DNA of 64,000 bases from contig DATMGU010000060.1 of NCBI GenBank assembly GCA_035555315.1, positions 1 through 64,000 of the forward strand, in the 5' to 3' direction. This document shows, one piece after another, positions 16,875 through 26,287 of the stretch. Source of the stretch: DATMGU01 sp035555315 (lineage in GTDB: Bacteria; Pseudomonadota; Alphaproteobacteria; ATCC43930; CGMCC-115725). The notes under the pieces were generated by a model, which saw only the letters and a program-made list of their open reading frames with translations, made no database searches and was not told the origin of the DNA. The position numbers were made by a program, and so were the translations under genes. The stretch's first letter is position 1; every line of letters begins with the position of its first letter.

Positions 16875-19025
16875 TCAGGCGGCGACGCTCTGCTTCCGGA
16901 TGAGATCTAGGATTTCCGCCGCCGCTCGAGGGATGTTGGTGCCCGGGCCGTAGATCGCCGAGACTCCGGCGGCCCGCAGGCCGGGATAGTCCTGCGGCGG
17001 GATGACACCACCGCACACCACCAGGATATCGCCCGCACCTTCCGCCCGCAGCGCCTGGATCAGGCCCGGCACCAGCGTCTTGTGCCCGGCGGCCTGGCTG
17101 GAGATGCCGACGACATGGACGTCGTTTTCGATCGCCTGGCGCGCGGCCTCCTCGGGGGTCTGGAACAGCGGGCCGATATCGACGTCGAAGCCGATATCGG
17201 CGAAGGCCGTGGCGATCACCTTGGCGCCACGGTCATGGCCGTCCTGGCCCAGCTTCACCACCAGCATGCGCGGCCGACGCCCCTCGGCCTCGGCGAAACT
17301 GTCGATCTCGCCCTGGATCCGCTCGAACCCGGCATCGCCGTGATAGGCGGCACCATAGACCCCGGAGACGCTGCGGATCTCCGCCTTGTGGCGCGTGAAC
17401 ACCTGCTCCAGCGCCGTGGAGATCTCGCCGACCGTGGCCCGGGCGCGGGTCGCCCGCACCGCCAGATCCAGCAGGTTGCCACCTCCGTCGCGGGCCGCGT
17501 CGCTCAACACCTTCAGCGCCGCCTCGACCGGCCCCGACGCCCGATTGGCGCGCACGGTTTCCAGCCGGCGGACCTGCTGCTCGCGCACCCGCGCGTTGTC
17601 GACATCGAGCACATCGACCGAGCCCGCCTCCGCCGCCCGGTATTTGTTGACACCGACGATGACCTCCTCGCCACGATCGATGCGCGCCTGGCGCAGCGCC
17701 GCCGCCTCCTCGATGCGCAGCTTGGGCATGCCGGACGCGACGGCCCGGGTCATGCCGCCCAGCGCCTCGACCTCGTCGATCAGCGACTGCGCCGCCTCGG
17801 CTAGGCTGGCGGTCAGGTGCTCGACATAATAGCTGCCGCCCAGCGGGTCGACGACCTGGGGGATGCCGGTTTCCTCCGCCAGGATCAGCTGGGTGTTGCG
17901 CGCGATCCGGGCCGAGGTTGGCGTCGGCAGGCCGAGCGCCTCGTCGAAAGAGTTGGTGTGCAGCGATTGGGTGCCCCCCAGCACGGCCGCCATCGCCTCG
18001 ATCGTCGTGCGCACCACGTTGTTGTAGGGATCCTGCTCGGTCAGGCTGACGCCCGAGGTCTGGCAATGGGTGCGCAGCGCCAGGCTGGTCGGGTTCTTCG
18101 GCTCGAATTGCCGCATCAGCCGCGCCCAGAGCAGACGGGCCGCGCGCAGCTTCGCCACTTCCATGAAGAAATTCATGCCGATGGCGAAGAAGAAGCTGAG
18201 CCGCGGCGCGAAATCATCGACCGGAAGCCCCTTGGCCAGCGCCGCCCGGACGTATTCCAGCCCATCGGCCAAGGTAAAGGCCAGTTCCTGCACCGCGGTC
18301 GCGCCAGCCTCCTGCATGTGGTAGCCGGAGATCGAGATCGAGTTGAATTTCGGCATGTGCTTGGCCGTGTACTCGATGATGTCAGCGACGATCCGCATCG
18401 AGGGTTCGGGTGGGTAGATATAGGTGTTGCGGACCATGAACTCCTTCAGGATGTCGTTCTGAATGGTCCCGGAGAGCTGATCCGCCGGCACGCCCTGCTC
18501 CTCGCCGGCGACGATGAAGCCGGCCAGTACCGGCAGGACCGCGCCGTTCATGGTCATCGACACGCTCATCTTGTCGAGCGGAATGCCGTCGAACAGGATC
18601 TTCATGTCCTCGACGCTATCGATCGCGACCCCGGCCTTGCCGACATCGCCGACGACGCGCGGATGGTCGCTGTCATAGCCGCGATGGGTGGCGAGATCGA
18701 AGGCGACGCTGAGGCCCATCTGCCCGGCATCGAGGTTCTTGCGATAGAAGGCGTTCGACTCCTCGGCGGTCGAAAACCCGGCATATTGTCGGATGGTCCA
18801 GGGCCGGTTGGCGTACATCGTGGCGCGCGGGCCGCGCAGATAGGGGGCGAAACCCGGCATCTGGCCCGCGAGATCGAGACCTTCGAGATCCGCCGCCGTA
18901 TAGAGCGGCTTGACGCGCAAACCCTCCGGCACCGGACGGATCAGGCTGTCCGGATCGGCGCCTTTGAGCTCCTTGGCGGCGAGCGCTTGCCAATCCTCAT
19001 AAGTCTTGGACGGGAACTCGGCCAT
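16875..19025 (-). CDS. scpA: Methylmalonyl-CoA mutase (B12-dependent, ScpA type)
   Basis: The 716-residue enzyme interconverts methylmalonyl-CoA and succinyl-CoA. The N-terminal TIM barrel includes RPWTIRQYAGFSTAEESN and the substrate-binding AFDLATHRGYDSDHPRV. The C-terminal cobalamin domain has the D595-x-H597-x-x-G600 motif (GQDGHDRG) and the later GISSQAAGHKTL. The length equals single-polypeptide homodimeric mutases (E. coli ScpA 714), so no small subunit is needed. It needs adenosylcobalamin, which fits the cobST genes nearby. No G-protein chaperone or epimerase gene is seen in the window. Confidence 0.95.
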   Translation of the reverse strand: MAEFPSKTYEDWQALAAKELKGADPDSLIRPVPEGLRVKPLYTAADLEGLDLAGQMPGFAPYLRGPRATMYANRPWTIRQYAGFSTAEESNAFYRKNLDAGQMGLSVAFDLATHRGYDSDHPRVVGDVGKAGVAIDSVEDMKILFDGIPLDKMSVSMTMNGAVLPVLAGFIVAGEEQGVPADQLSGTIQNDILKEFMVRNTYIYPPEPSMRIVADIIEYTAKHMPKFNSISISGYHMQEAGATAVQELAFTLADGLEYVRAALAKGLPVDDFAPRLSFFFAIGMNFFMEVAKLRAARLLWARLMRQFEPKNPTSLALRTHCQTSGVSLTEQDPYNNVVRTTIEAMAAVLGGTQSLHTNSFDEALGLPTPTSARIARNTQLILAEETGIPQVVDPLGGSYYVEHLTASLAEAAQSLIDEVEALGGMTRAVASGMPKLRIEEAAALRQARIDRGEEVIVGVNKYRAAEAGSVDVLDVDNARVREQQVRRLETVRANRASGPVEAALKVLSDAARDGGGNLLDLAVRATRARATVGEISTALEQVFTRHKAEIRSVSGVYGAAYHGDAGFERIQGEIDSFAEAEGRRPRMLVVKLGQDGHDRGAKVIATAFADIGFDVDIGPLFQTPEEAARQAIENDVHVVGISSQAAGHKTLVPGLIQALRAEGAGDILVVCGGVIPPQDYPGLRAAGVSAIYGPGTNIPRAAAEILDLIRKQSVAA

Positions 19026-19179
19026 TTATGCTGCTCCTTAGGCCCGCTCGAAAGACGCAATGCGGGAAGGAGTATAAGCCCGCCGTGGGCAAGTCGTCAT
19101 GGGTGGTCTTGCGAGACCTCGGGAAACTCGGTAACGCTCATGGTCAAACAGCCCCACGCGATAAGGATCCCCGCCCACC

Positions 19180-19539
19180 ATGGCGCCCGCCGAAAAGCCC
19201 AAGAAGCGCAACCCGCTGAACCTCAACCCGCTGCAGCTCAAGGCGCTGACCCTGCTGCAGGAACTGGCCGTCTCACCCGATCATGCCGAGCCGGTCGGCC
19301 AATCGGGCGCGGTGCTGGTCACGAATCTGCCGCATCCCCATGGCAACCACTTTCATGTCGGCGCCGCGGTGGTGATGACCAAGGACGCGACGGGGTTGTT
19401 CAACGAAGCGGCGTGGCTGGCCCTCGAGCGCAAGGGCCTGATCCAATCGAACTTCCCGGTGGCAGCGACGCTGACGCCATCGGGCCTCGCCTATGACACG
19501 GGGTTGAAGGACGTGATCCTGCACCGCGCGGATCACTGA
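19180..19539 (+). CDS. Small conserved-looking protein of unknown function
   Basis: The 119-residue product has a basic Asn/Leu-rich start (KKRNPLNLNPLQLKALTLLQEL). A middle part contains HPHGNHFHVGAAVVMTKDA with a His cluster, and a C-terminal segment resembles a small winged-helix (AAWLALERKGLI then VAATLTPSGLAYDTGLKDV). It has no signal peptide or membrane segment. I recognise no named family. AAGGATCC precedes the ATG. It is divergent from scpA and convergent with the HAD gene. Confidence 0.65.
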   Translation: MAPAEKPKKRNPLNLNPLQLKALTLLQELAVSPDHAEPVGQSGAVLVTNLPHPHGNHFHVGAAVVMTKDATGLFNEAAWLALERKGLIQSNFPVAATLTPSGLAYDTGLKDVILHRADH

Positions 19540-19593
19540 TCCGCCGTGAGGCCGCTGTCTTCAAGCTGATGATGGGTTGACGGCGGCCGATAG

Positions 19594-20469
19594 CTACCAG
19601 CGGAAATCGGCCATGATCGCGGTCGGCTGCGGGCCGTCCCGGGGGATCGCGCGATCGATGCGTTCGGGATCAGCCGTCTCGCCACCGGGGACGAGGCCGA
19701 ACTGGTCCTTGTGGATGCCGCCGGCGACCAGCAACCCATCCATCCCCATGGCATTCGCCCCGGCGATATCCGTGCGCAGGCTGTCGCCGACCGCGGCGAT
19801 GCGCGACCGGTCGGCGATGCCGAGCAATTGGAACGAGGTCTCGTAGACCGAGGGGAACGGCTTGCCATGCCAGCGGACCGTGCCGCCGAGTTGCTCGTAG
19901 CGCTGTGCCAGGGAACCGGCGCAGATCATCACCCGGCTGCCCTGCATCACCGTGAGATCCGGGTTGGCGCAGATCATCGGCACACCGCGCTCGGCCCCCG
20001 CCACCAGGGTTTCCTCGTAATTGTCGACCTGGTCGTCGGGTCCCCAGGGGCCGGTGTTCAGGATGAAATCCGCCGCCTCGACCGAAGCCGTCCGTTCCAG
20101 GCCCAGCCCGTCGAGCATATGCCGGTCGCGGTCTGGACCGATCTGGAAGCAATGCCGGCCGAGGCCTTGATAGAAGGCGTCCGGGCGTCGATGCAGATGC
20201 TGCCAGACCTCCTCGCCGGAGGTCAGGATGTGGTGATAGGCGCCGCGCGGGATACCGATCGCGGCGATCCGCTCGACCACCGCCTCCGCCCGGGCGGGGG
20301 CGTTGGACAGCACGGTCACGCGCTTGCCGGCGGCGGTGAGCCGGGCCAGCGCGTCGAGCACACCCGGATAGGGCTCCAGCCCGTCATGCAGCACACCCCA
20401 GACATCGAGGATGAAGCCGTCATAGCGATCGGCGATCGCCCCGATGCCGGATACGATGGTATGGGCCAT
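19594..20469 (-). CDS. HAD superfamily phosphatase (NagD-like, TIGR01459 type)
   Basis: The 291-residue protein belongs to the class-IIA HAD hydrolases. Motif I is ILDVWGVLHDG with the nucleophile Asp22; motif II is VTVLSNAPAR (Ser/Asn); and GKPFPSVYETSF followed by AAVGDSLRTDIAGANAMGMDGLLV supplies motifs III and IV. It probably removes phosphate from a sugar phosphate or nucleotide. Its ATG overlaps the stop of the enoyl-CoA hydratase gene (TGATG), so the two are translationally coupled. Confidence 0.88.
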   Translation of the reverse strand: MAHTIVSGIGAIADRYDGFILDVWGVLHDGLEPYPGVLDALARLTAAGKRVTVLSNAPARAEAVVERIAAIGIPRGAYHHILTSGEEVWQHLHRRPDAFYQGLGRHCFQIGPDRDRHMLDGLGLERTASVEAADFILNTGPWGPDDQVDNYEETLVAGAERGVPMICANPDLTVMQGSRVMICAGSLAQRYEQLGGTVRWHGKPFPSVYETSFQLLGIADRSRIAAVGDSLRTDIAGANAMGMDGLLVAGGIHKDQFGLVPGGETADPERIDRAIPRDGPQPTAIMADFRW

Positions 20470-21245
20470 CAGCGGTGCTTGAACACAGGTTTGCGCTTGT
20501 CCATGAAGGCGGCCATGCCTTCCTTCTGATCCTCGGTCGCGAAGGTCGAATGGAACAACCGTCGCTCGAACCGCATGCCTTCGGCGAGGGTGGTCTCGAA
20601 AGCGCGGTTGACCGATTCCTTGGCCATGAGAACGATCGGCCGGGACATCTCGGCGATCTTGCCGGCGGCGGCGAAGGCCTCGTCGAGCAGTTTGTCGGCC
20701 GGGACGATCCGCGCCACCAGGCCGGACCGTTCCGCCTCCGCCGCGTCCATCATCCGGCCGGTCAGGCATAGATCCATCGCCTTGGCCTTGCCGATGGCAC
20801 GGGTCAGCCGCTGTGTCCCGCCGGCGCCGGGGATGGTGCCCAGCGTGATCTCCGGCTGGCCGAACTTCGCCGTATCCGCCGCGATGATGAAGTCGCACAT
20901 CATCGCGACCTCGCAGCCGCCGCCCAGCGCGTACCCGGCCACGGCGGCGATGATCGGCTTGCGGCAAGTGGTGATTCGCTCCCACCCCTTGGTGATGAAG
21001 TCCGCGAGATAGGCCTCCATATAGGTCTTGGTCGCCATCTCCTTGATATCGGCGCCGGCCGCGAAGGCCTTCTCGCTGCCGGTGACGATCACCGCGCCGA
21101 TCGCATCATCGGCCTCCATATCGTCCAGGGCGGCCCCCAGATCGGCGATCAGACCGACGGAAAGAGCGTTCAGCGCCTTGGGCCGGTTGAGAGTGATGAG
21201 GCCGATCGCCCCACGTTTTTCCGCGACGACATTCTCGTAGGTCAT
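20469..21245 (-). CDS. Enoyl-CoA hydratase
   Basis: The 258-residue crotonase-fold enzyme has both catalytic glutamates of true hydratases: Glu112 in GGGCEVAMMCDF and Glu132 in GQPEITLGTIPGAGGTQRL. The oxyanion-hole segment AAGADIKEM lies near residue 63. The length matches mitochondrial/FadB1-type hydratases (about 258). It adds water to trans-2-enoyl-CoA in beta-oxidation. It is coupled to the downstream HAD gene and follows the small exported-protein gene by 49 bases. Confidence 0.92.
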   Translation of the reverse strand: MTYENVVAEKRGAIGLITLNRPKALNALSVGLIADLGAALDDMEADDAIGAVIVTGSEKAFAAGADIKEMATKTYMEAYLADFITKGWERITTCRKPIIAAVAGYALGGGCEVAMMCDFIIAADTAKFGQPEITLGTIPGAGGTQRLTRAIGKAKAMDLCLTGRMMDAAEAERSGLVARIVPADKLLDEAFAAAGKIAEMSRPIVLMAKESVNRAFETTLAEGMRFERRLFHSTFATEDQKEGMAAFMDKRKPVFKHR

Positions 21246-21294
21246 CGGTTGCTCCCTATCGTTCTTGGTTGTGGTGAGGGGGGTGGCCCGCGAC

Positions 21295-21663
21295 CTATTG
21301 CGGTTCGAGCGTGAACGCCACCGTGAGATTGCCGTCCTCGCCGGTGAAATCCAGGCTGAGCTTTTCGCCCTCGCGCTGGAACCGGGTCGTGCCGGCGGGG
21401 GTCCAGCCGAGCTGTGGCAGGCTTGCCTGGTAGAATTTCATGACCGCGTTGCGACTGACCTTGCCTTTGGCCGCCGCCTCGACGATCCGGCCCTGCGGCT
21501 TGTCGAACACCACGCCACCGTTCCGGACCGGGATCAACCCCGGCATCAGCGGCAGATCCTCCGTTCCCGGCACGAATTTATCCGCCGCCGAGACCATCGA
21601 GACGAACGGTCCGGCGGTCAGGACGAGGCAGCCGAGCAGGAGAGCGACGATCAGGGGGCGCAT
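21295..21663 (-). CDS. Small exported protein of unknown function
   Basis: The 122-residue product begins MRPLIVALLLGCLVLTAGPFVSMVSA, a clear signal peptide with probable cleavage before ADKFVPG. A lipobox is not convincing even though Cys12 is present. The mature part has VVFDKPQGRIVEAAAKG and VMKFYQASLPQLGW, then a beta-rich end LSLDFTGEDGNLTVAFTLEPQ. I know of no function, and it probably works in the periplasm. It lies between mutM and the enoyl-CoA hydratase gene, all on one strand. Confidence 0.72.
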   Translation of the reverse strand: MRPLIVALLLGCLVLTAGPFVSMVSAADKFVPGTEDLPLMPGLIPVRNGGVVFDKPQGRIVEAAAKGKVSRNAVMKFYQASLPQLGWTPAGTTRFQREGEKLSLDFTGEDGNLTVAFTLEPQ

Positions 21664-21728
21664 GACGGGAAGGAGCCTACACCATCGGCGCCATCGCTGC
21701 CCAGACGGGGCTAACGCGACAGACGGGG

Positions 21729-22574
21729 TTAGCGCTGCCGCTTCGCGCAATAGAAGGTCGACCGGCTGGATTGGACGAACCGTTGAATGCCGATGGCGCA
21801 GGCACAGTCCGGGCATTTCTCGCCCTCGCGGCCATAGACAGCCCATTGGTGCTGGAAATAGCCGAGTTCGCCGGAGGCTTGAACGTAGTCGCGCAGGCTG
21901 GAGCCGCCCGCGGCGATCGCCCGGGTGAGCACCTCCTTGATCGCGGTCGCCAGCCGCTCGGCGCGCACACCGACGACGGTCGCCGCCAGCCGACGCGGTG
22001 ATAGGCCGGCCCAATAGAGGCTTTCGGAAACATAGATATTGCCGAGGCCGGCGACCACGCGCTGATCGAGCAGGGCCGCCTTGATCGGCGTGATCTTGCC
22101 GGCCAGCCGGTCGGCCAGTACCGGTCCGCTGAACGCGTTGGACAGCGGCTCCGGCCCCAGATGAGCGAAGAGCGGGTGGGTGTCGAGGGCCTCGGCGGTC
22201 GTGTAGTCGAGAAAGCCGAAGCGGCGCGCGTCGTTGAACCGGATGACCGTGCCGGTCTCGGTTTCCAGGACGACATGATCGTGCCGGCCCGGCGGCTCCA
22301 GTGTCGCGGGCAAGATCGGCGGATGGCTGATGATCATCCGCCCGGACATGCCAAGATGGGCGATCAGCACGCCGTCATCCTCGAAATGCACCAGGATGTA
22401 TTTCGCCCGCCTGCCGACCCGCAGAATGCGCTTGCCCTCGACCAGGCCGACGAGCCCCACGGGAAACGGAAAGCGCAGATCCGGCCGGCGCAACTCCAGC
22501 CGACGCAGCACCCGTCCCTCAAGCTCGACCGCGAGCCCGCGGCAGACCGTTTCGACTTCAGGCAATTCGGGCAT
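21729..22574 (-). CDS. mutM: Formamidopyrimidine-DNA glycosylase with altered zinc finger
   Basis: The 281-residue protein begins MPELPEVETV, with the catalytic Pro2 and Glu3 and Lys58, so glycosylase/AP-lyase activity on 8-oxoguanine is expected. The helix-two-turn-helix region contains GLGNIYVSESLY. The C-terminal zinc finger is unusual. Cys254, Cys257 and Cys276 are present, but the fourth ligand position is Arg279 (FYCAKRQR, where CxxC is normal). No nearby frameshift would restore it, and the frame ends properly. It is divergent from ubiE and heads a minus-strand run of four genes. Confidence 0.93.
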   Translation of the reverse strand: MPELPEVETVCRGLAVELEGRVLRRLELRRPDLRFPFPVGLVGLVEGKRILRVGRRAKYILVHFEDDGVLIAHLGMSGRMIISHPPILPATLEPPGRHDHVVLETETGTVIRFNDARRFGFLDYTTAEALDTHPLFAHLGPEPLSNAFSGPVLADRLAGKITPIKAALLDQRVVAGLGNIYVSESLYWAGLSPRRLAATVVGVRAERLATAIKEVLTRAIAAGGSSLRDYVQASGELGYFQHQWAVYGREGEKCPDCACAIGIQRFVQSSRSTFYCAKRQR

Positions 22575-22670
22575 GGGCCCTTCGTCTCCAATCCGTCAAA
22601 TACGATCGTTGGCTGATAGCACTACTCGCCCGCTAGTGCACGTGCGCGCCGCGCGGTATGGTCCCGCCCC

Positions 22671-23471
22671 ATGATGACGGATAACCCCAGCGACGCGCCC
22701 CGCGAAGAGGCGGATTTCGGTTTTCGACGGGTCGACGCGGCCGCCAAGAAGGGCATGGTCCGCGAGGTGTTCGACAGCGTCGCCGGCCGCTATGACCTGA
22801 TGAACGACCTGATGAGCGGCGGCATCCACCGGCTGTGGAAGCGGGCGATGCTGGATTGGCTGGCCCCGAGGCCAGGCCAGCATCTGCTGGACGTGGCCGG
22901 GGGCACCGGCGATATCGCGTTTCGCTTCATCGAGCGAACCCGACCGAAGGGTGTCGCGGAAGGCGACACGCCAGTCGCCGCGCGCGTGACCATCTGCGAC
23001 ATCAATCAGAGCATGCTGGGCGTCGGCCGCGACCGGGCGATCGATCGGGGCTTGCTGGGCGGCATCGATTGGGTCTGCGGCGATGCCGAGCACCTGCCGA
23101 TCGCGAGAAGCAGCGTCGATGCCTATACGATCGCGTTCGGGCTGCGCAACGTCACGCATATCGACCAGGCGTTGCGCGAAGCCTATCGGGTGCTGCGTCC
23201 CGGCGGCCGGTTTCTGTGCCTGGAATTCAGCCAGGTGGCGGTGCCGGCGCTGGCCGGGCCCTATGACGTCTATTCCTTTCAGGTGTTGCCGCGCCTGGGC
23301 AAGCTGGTCGCCGGCGACGCGGACTCCTACCGATATCTCGCCGAAAGCATCCGGCGCTTTCCGCCGCAGGACGAATTGGTCGCGCGGATGACCGAAGCCG
23401 GCTTCGGCCAGGTGCGATACCGCAACCTCAGCGGTGGGATCGCGGCGATGCATTCCGGTTGGCGGCTCTGA
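22671..23471 (+). CDS. ubiE: Demethylmenaquinone/2-methoxy-6-polyprenylbenzoquinol methyltransferase UbiE
   Basis: The 266-residue SAM-dependent methyltransferase makes the C-methylation in ubiquinone (and menaquinone) synthesis. It has the UbiE signatures VFDSVAGRYDLMNDLMSGGIHRLWKR (residues 33-58), the SAM motif LLDVAGGTGDIAFRF, and the later AFGLRNVTHIDQALREAYRVLRPGGRF. It uses ATG at 22671 or the next codon at 22674. It leads the ubiE-ubiB-coaBC series and is divergent from mutM. Confidence 0.95.
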   Translation: MMTDNPSDAPREEADFGFRRVDAAAKKGMVREVFDSVAGRYDLMNDLMSGGIHRLWKRAMLDWLAPRPGQHLLDVAGGTGDIAFRFIERTRPKGVAEGDTPVAARVTICDINQSMLGVGRDRAIDRGLLGGIDWVCGDAEHLPIARSSVDAYTIAFGLRNVTHIDQALREAYRVLRPGGRFLCLEFSQVAVPALAGPYDVYSFQVLPRLGKLVAGDADSYRYLAESIRRFPPQDELVARMTEAGFGQVRYRNLSGGIAAMHSGWRL

Positions 23472-23508
23472 CAAGCTTGGACACGGGAATGGGCCGGGAA
23501 ACGGGGTC

Positions 23509-25065
23509 TTGATCGGCGTGCTGCGCGGCCTGCGCCACCTGCTGTGGCTGACACGGATCGCCCTGCACCTCGCCCAGCACGACGCGCTATTCCCGTTCGA
23601 CGGCATGCGGTCGCTGGTCTGGCCGCGGCGGATGGTCCGCTGGCTGAGGCCGCCTCGGGAAGAGATCGCCGCGCTGCGCCCCGGCGAGCGGCTGGCGCTG
23701 GCCCTACAAAGCCTGGGGCCGAGCTTCATCAAGCTGGGCCAGATGCTGTCGACCCGATCGGACCTGCTGGGCGAGCAGGTGGCGATCGACCTCTCGTCGC
23801 TGCAGGACCGGCTGCCGCCATTTCCCGGGCTTGCCGCGCGCCGCGTGATCGAGACGGCGCTGGGCGGCCCGATCGACCTGTTCTACCAGGATTTCGACGA
23901 TCTGCCGGTGGCCGCGGCCTCGGTCGCCCAGGTGCATTTCGCGACCACCACCGAGGGCCGCGCGGTCGCGGTCAAGGTGCTGCGCCCCGGCATCGATCAG
24001 GCATTCGCCCGCGATGTGGATCTGCTGCGCTGGCTGGCGGAGAAGGCTGAGGCGCTGTTGCCGGATATGCGGCGGCTGCGGCCGATCGAGGTGGTGCGCG
24101 AACTCGCCCGGTCGGTCGCCTTCGAGCTCGATCTGCGACTGGAAGCCGCCGCCGCCTCGGAACTGGCGGAGAACTTCGCCGACGACCCGGATTTCCGGGT
24201 GCCGGCGGTCGATTGGCAGCGCACCGGCCGGGAGGTGCTGACCCTTGAGCGGGTGCATGGCATCCCGGTCGATGAGCGCGAGGCGCTGATCGCCGCCGGG
24301 CACGACCTGCCGGCGATCATCGGCAAGGCCGCCGCGGCGTTCTTCCGTCAGGTGTTCCGCGACGGCTTTTTCCATGCGGATCTGCATCCCGGCAATTTGT
24401 TCGTCGCCGATGACGGCGCCATCGTAGCGATCGATTTCGGCATCATGGGACGGCTGGACCGGCAACACCGGTACTATATCGCCGACATGCTGATGGGGTT
24501 CCTCGGCGGCGATTACCGCCGGGTGGCGGAGGTACATTTCGCCGCCGGCATGGTGCCGCCGACCGAATCGATCGCCGATTTCACCCAGGCCTGCCGATCG
24601 ATCGGCGAGCCGCTGCTGGGCCGGCCCCTGGCGGAGATCTCGGTCGCCCGGCTGCTGGCGCAGCTGTTCCAGATCACCCGCCAGTTCAAGATGGTGACCC
24701 AGCCGCAATTGCTGATGCTGCAAAAGACCATGGTGCTGGCCGAAGGAATGGGACGGCATCTCGATCCCAGCATCAACATGTGGACCCTGGCCCAGCCGCT
24801 GATCGAGGAGTGGATGCTGACCCATCGCGGTCCGCAGGCGCGCGTGGCCGACCTCGCGGCCGACGCCGCCGCGGCGCTGGAGCGGCTGCCGACCCTGTTG
24901 AGTGATCTGGAACGCATGATCGGCCAGGTCGCACGCGGCGGGTTGCCGCTCGCCGCCGATACTGTAGAATTGTTGACCCGCAGCAATCCGACCGGCCGGC
25001 GGCTGGTCTGGCCGCTCTGGATCGCCGCCCTGGCCCTCGCCGCCCTCGCCCTCGGCCGCTTCTAA
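23509..25065 (+). CDS. ubiB: Ubiquinone biosynthesis protein UbiB (ABC1 atypical kinase)
   Basis: This protein of about 518 residues is an atypical kinase needed for ubiquinone synthesis. The diagnostic KxGQ motif is at 75-78 (FIKLGQMLSTRSD). An Ala-rich AAASVAQVHFA replaces the P-loop, and the catalytic regions FHADLHPGNLF and AIDFGIMG follow. One C-terminal membrane segment (LVWPLWIAALALAALALG) anchors it. The proposed start is a TTG at 23509 after a GGGG-rich stretch; a GTG at 23518 is possible. It lies 37 bases after ubiE in one operon. Confidence 0.93.
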   Translation: MIGVLRGLRHLLWLTRIALHLAQHDALFPFDGMRSLVWPRRMVRWLRPPREEIAALRPGERLALALQSLGPSFIKLGQMLSTRSDLLGEQVAIDLSSLQDRLPPFPGLAARRVIETALGGPIDLFYQDFDDLPVAAASVAQVHFATTTEGRAVAVKVLRPGIDQAFARDVDLLRWLAEKAEALLPDMRRLRPIEVVRELARSVAFELDLRLEAAAASELAENFADDPDFRVPAVDWQRTGREVLTLERVHGIPVDEREALIAAGHDLPAIIGKAAAAFFRQVFRDGFFHADLHPGNLFVADDGAIVAIDFGIMGRLDRQHRYYIADMLMGFLGGDYRRVAEVHFAAGMVPPTESIADFTQACRSIGEPLLGRPLAEISVARLLAQLFQITRQFKMVTQPQLLMLQKTMVLAEGMGRHLDPSINMWTLAQPLIEEWMLTHRGPQARVADLAADAAAALERLPTLLSDLERMIGQVARGGLPLAADTVELLTRSNPTGRRLVWPLWIAALALAALALGRF

Positions 25066-25146
25066 ACAGTTCCGCCGCGTCTTGCCTGGCGCGCCGGCCG
25101 GCCTATGTGTGCAGTGCAATACCTCCCCATCCCCCCACGAGGCATC

Positions 25147-26235
25147 ATGGACATTTTCACGCCGATCAAGATTGGCTCGATCGAATTGGCCAATCGCATC
25201 GTCATGGCGCCGCTGACCCGCAATCGGGCAGGCGCCGGCAATGTACCGACGCCGCTCGCGGCGACCTATTACGCACAGCGTGCGAGCGCTGGCTTGATCG
25301 TCACCGAGGCGACGCAGATCTCGCCGCAGGGTGTGGGCTATCCCGGCACGCCGGGCATCCACACCGATGCGCAGGTCGAGGGCTGGCGGCATGTTACCGA
25401 TGCGGTGCATCAGGCCGGCGGCAAGATCGCGCTGCAGCTCTGGCATGTCGGCCGGATCTCGCATCCCACCCTGCAACCGGACGGTGCCTTGCCGGTCGCC
25501 CCCTCGGCGATCGCCGCCAAGGGCCAGGCGTTCACCGCGAGCGGCATGCAGCCGTTTCCGACGCCGCGCGCGCTGGAAACCGACGAGATTCCCGACATCG
25601 TCGCGGATTATGCGGCGGCGGCCCGCCGGGCTATCCAGGCCGGCTTCGACGGCGTCGAGATCCACGGGGCCAATGGCTATCTGCTGGATCAGTTCCTGCG
25701 CGACAGCACCAACAAGCGGACCGACCGCTATGGCGGCGGCATCGAGAACCGCGCGCGCTTCCTGATCGAAGTGGTAACAGCCGTCACCAAAACGATCGGT
25801 GCCAATAAGGTCGGCATCCGCATCTCGCCGCTGAACCCCTTCAACGACATCAGCGACAGCGATCCCAAAAAGCTGTTCAGCCATGTGGTCTCGGCGCTGA
25901 ACGCCTTCGGCCTGGCCTATCTGCACGTCATCGAGCCGGTCTCGGCCGATCATCCGATGAGCGGCGGCGAGGTGAAATTGGCACCGGTGCTGCGGCAGAT
26001 CTTCCGCGGCCCGTTCATGCTGAATGGCGGCTATGATCGGGCGCATGCCAACGCGGCGATCGCCGAGGGTACCGCCGATCTCATCGCCTTCGGCGTGCCG
26101 TTCCTGGCGAACCCAGATCTGCCGGCCCGCCTGCGCCTCGAAGCGCCGTTGAACAAGCCCGACCAGGCGACGTTCTACGGTGGCGACGAGCATGGCTATA
26201 CGGACTACCCGACGCTGAGTCAGGCAACCGCTTAA
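25147..26235 (+). CDS. Old yellow enzyme family alkene reductase (NemA-like)
   Basis: The 362-residue FMN-dependent reductase has the HxxNxY active site (His173, Asn176 and Tyr178 in EIHGANGYLLDQFL). The flavin-binding start is FTPIKIGSIELANRIVMAPLTRNRA, and the late motif GGYDRAHANAAIAEGTADLIAFGVPFLANPDLP is also typical. It reduces activated alkenes, enones or nitro-esters with NADPH, and is often part of electrophile detoxification. The ATG at 25147 follows CGAGG. It separates ubiB from coaBC, which are adjacent in many related genomes, and is probably a lineage-specific insertion. Confidence 0.9.
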   Translation: MDIFTPIKIGSIELANRIVMAPLTRNRAGAGNVPTPLAATYYAQRASAGLIVTEATQISPQGVGYPGTPGIHTDAQVEGWRHVTDAVHQAGGKIALQLWHVGRISHPTLQPDGALPVAPSAIAAKGQAFTASGMQPFPTPRALETDEIPDIVADYAAAARRAIQAGFDGVEIHGANGYLLDQFLRDSTNKRTDRYGGGIENRARFLIEVVTAVTKTIGANKVGIRISPLNPFNDISDSDPKKLFSHVVSALNAFGLAYLHVIEPVSADHPMSGGEVKLAPVLRQIFRGPFMLNGGYDRAHANAAIAEGTADLIAFGVPFLANPDLPARLRLEAPLNKPDQATFYGGDEHGYTDYPTLSQATA

Positions 26236-26287
26236 GGGCAGGCCCGGTTTTAAAAAGAAGGCCCGTTAAAGAGAGGATCGGCCGCAT

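Noticed and set aside
21736..21760. A frameshift causing the missing cysteine of MutM
   Set aside because: The frame continues correctly to RQR and a stop at the family length; a single Cys to Arg change explains it.
23704..26193. An 829-codon minus-strand open frame across ubiB and the old-yellow-enzyme gene
   Set aside because: It spans two well-supported plus-strand genes and their gap, and its composition is that of antisense GC-rich DNA.
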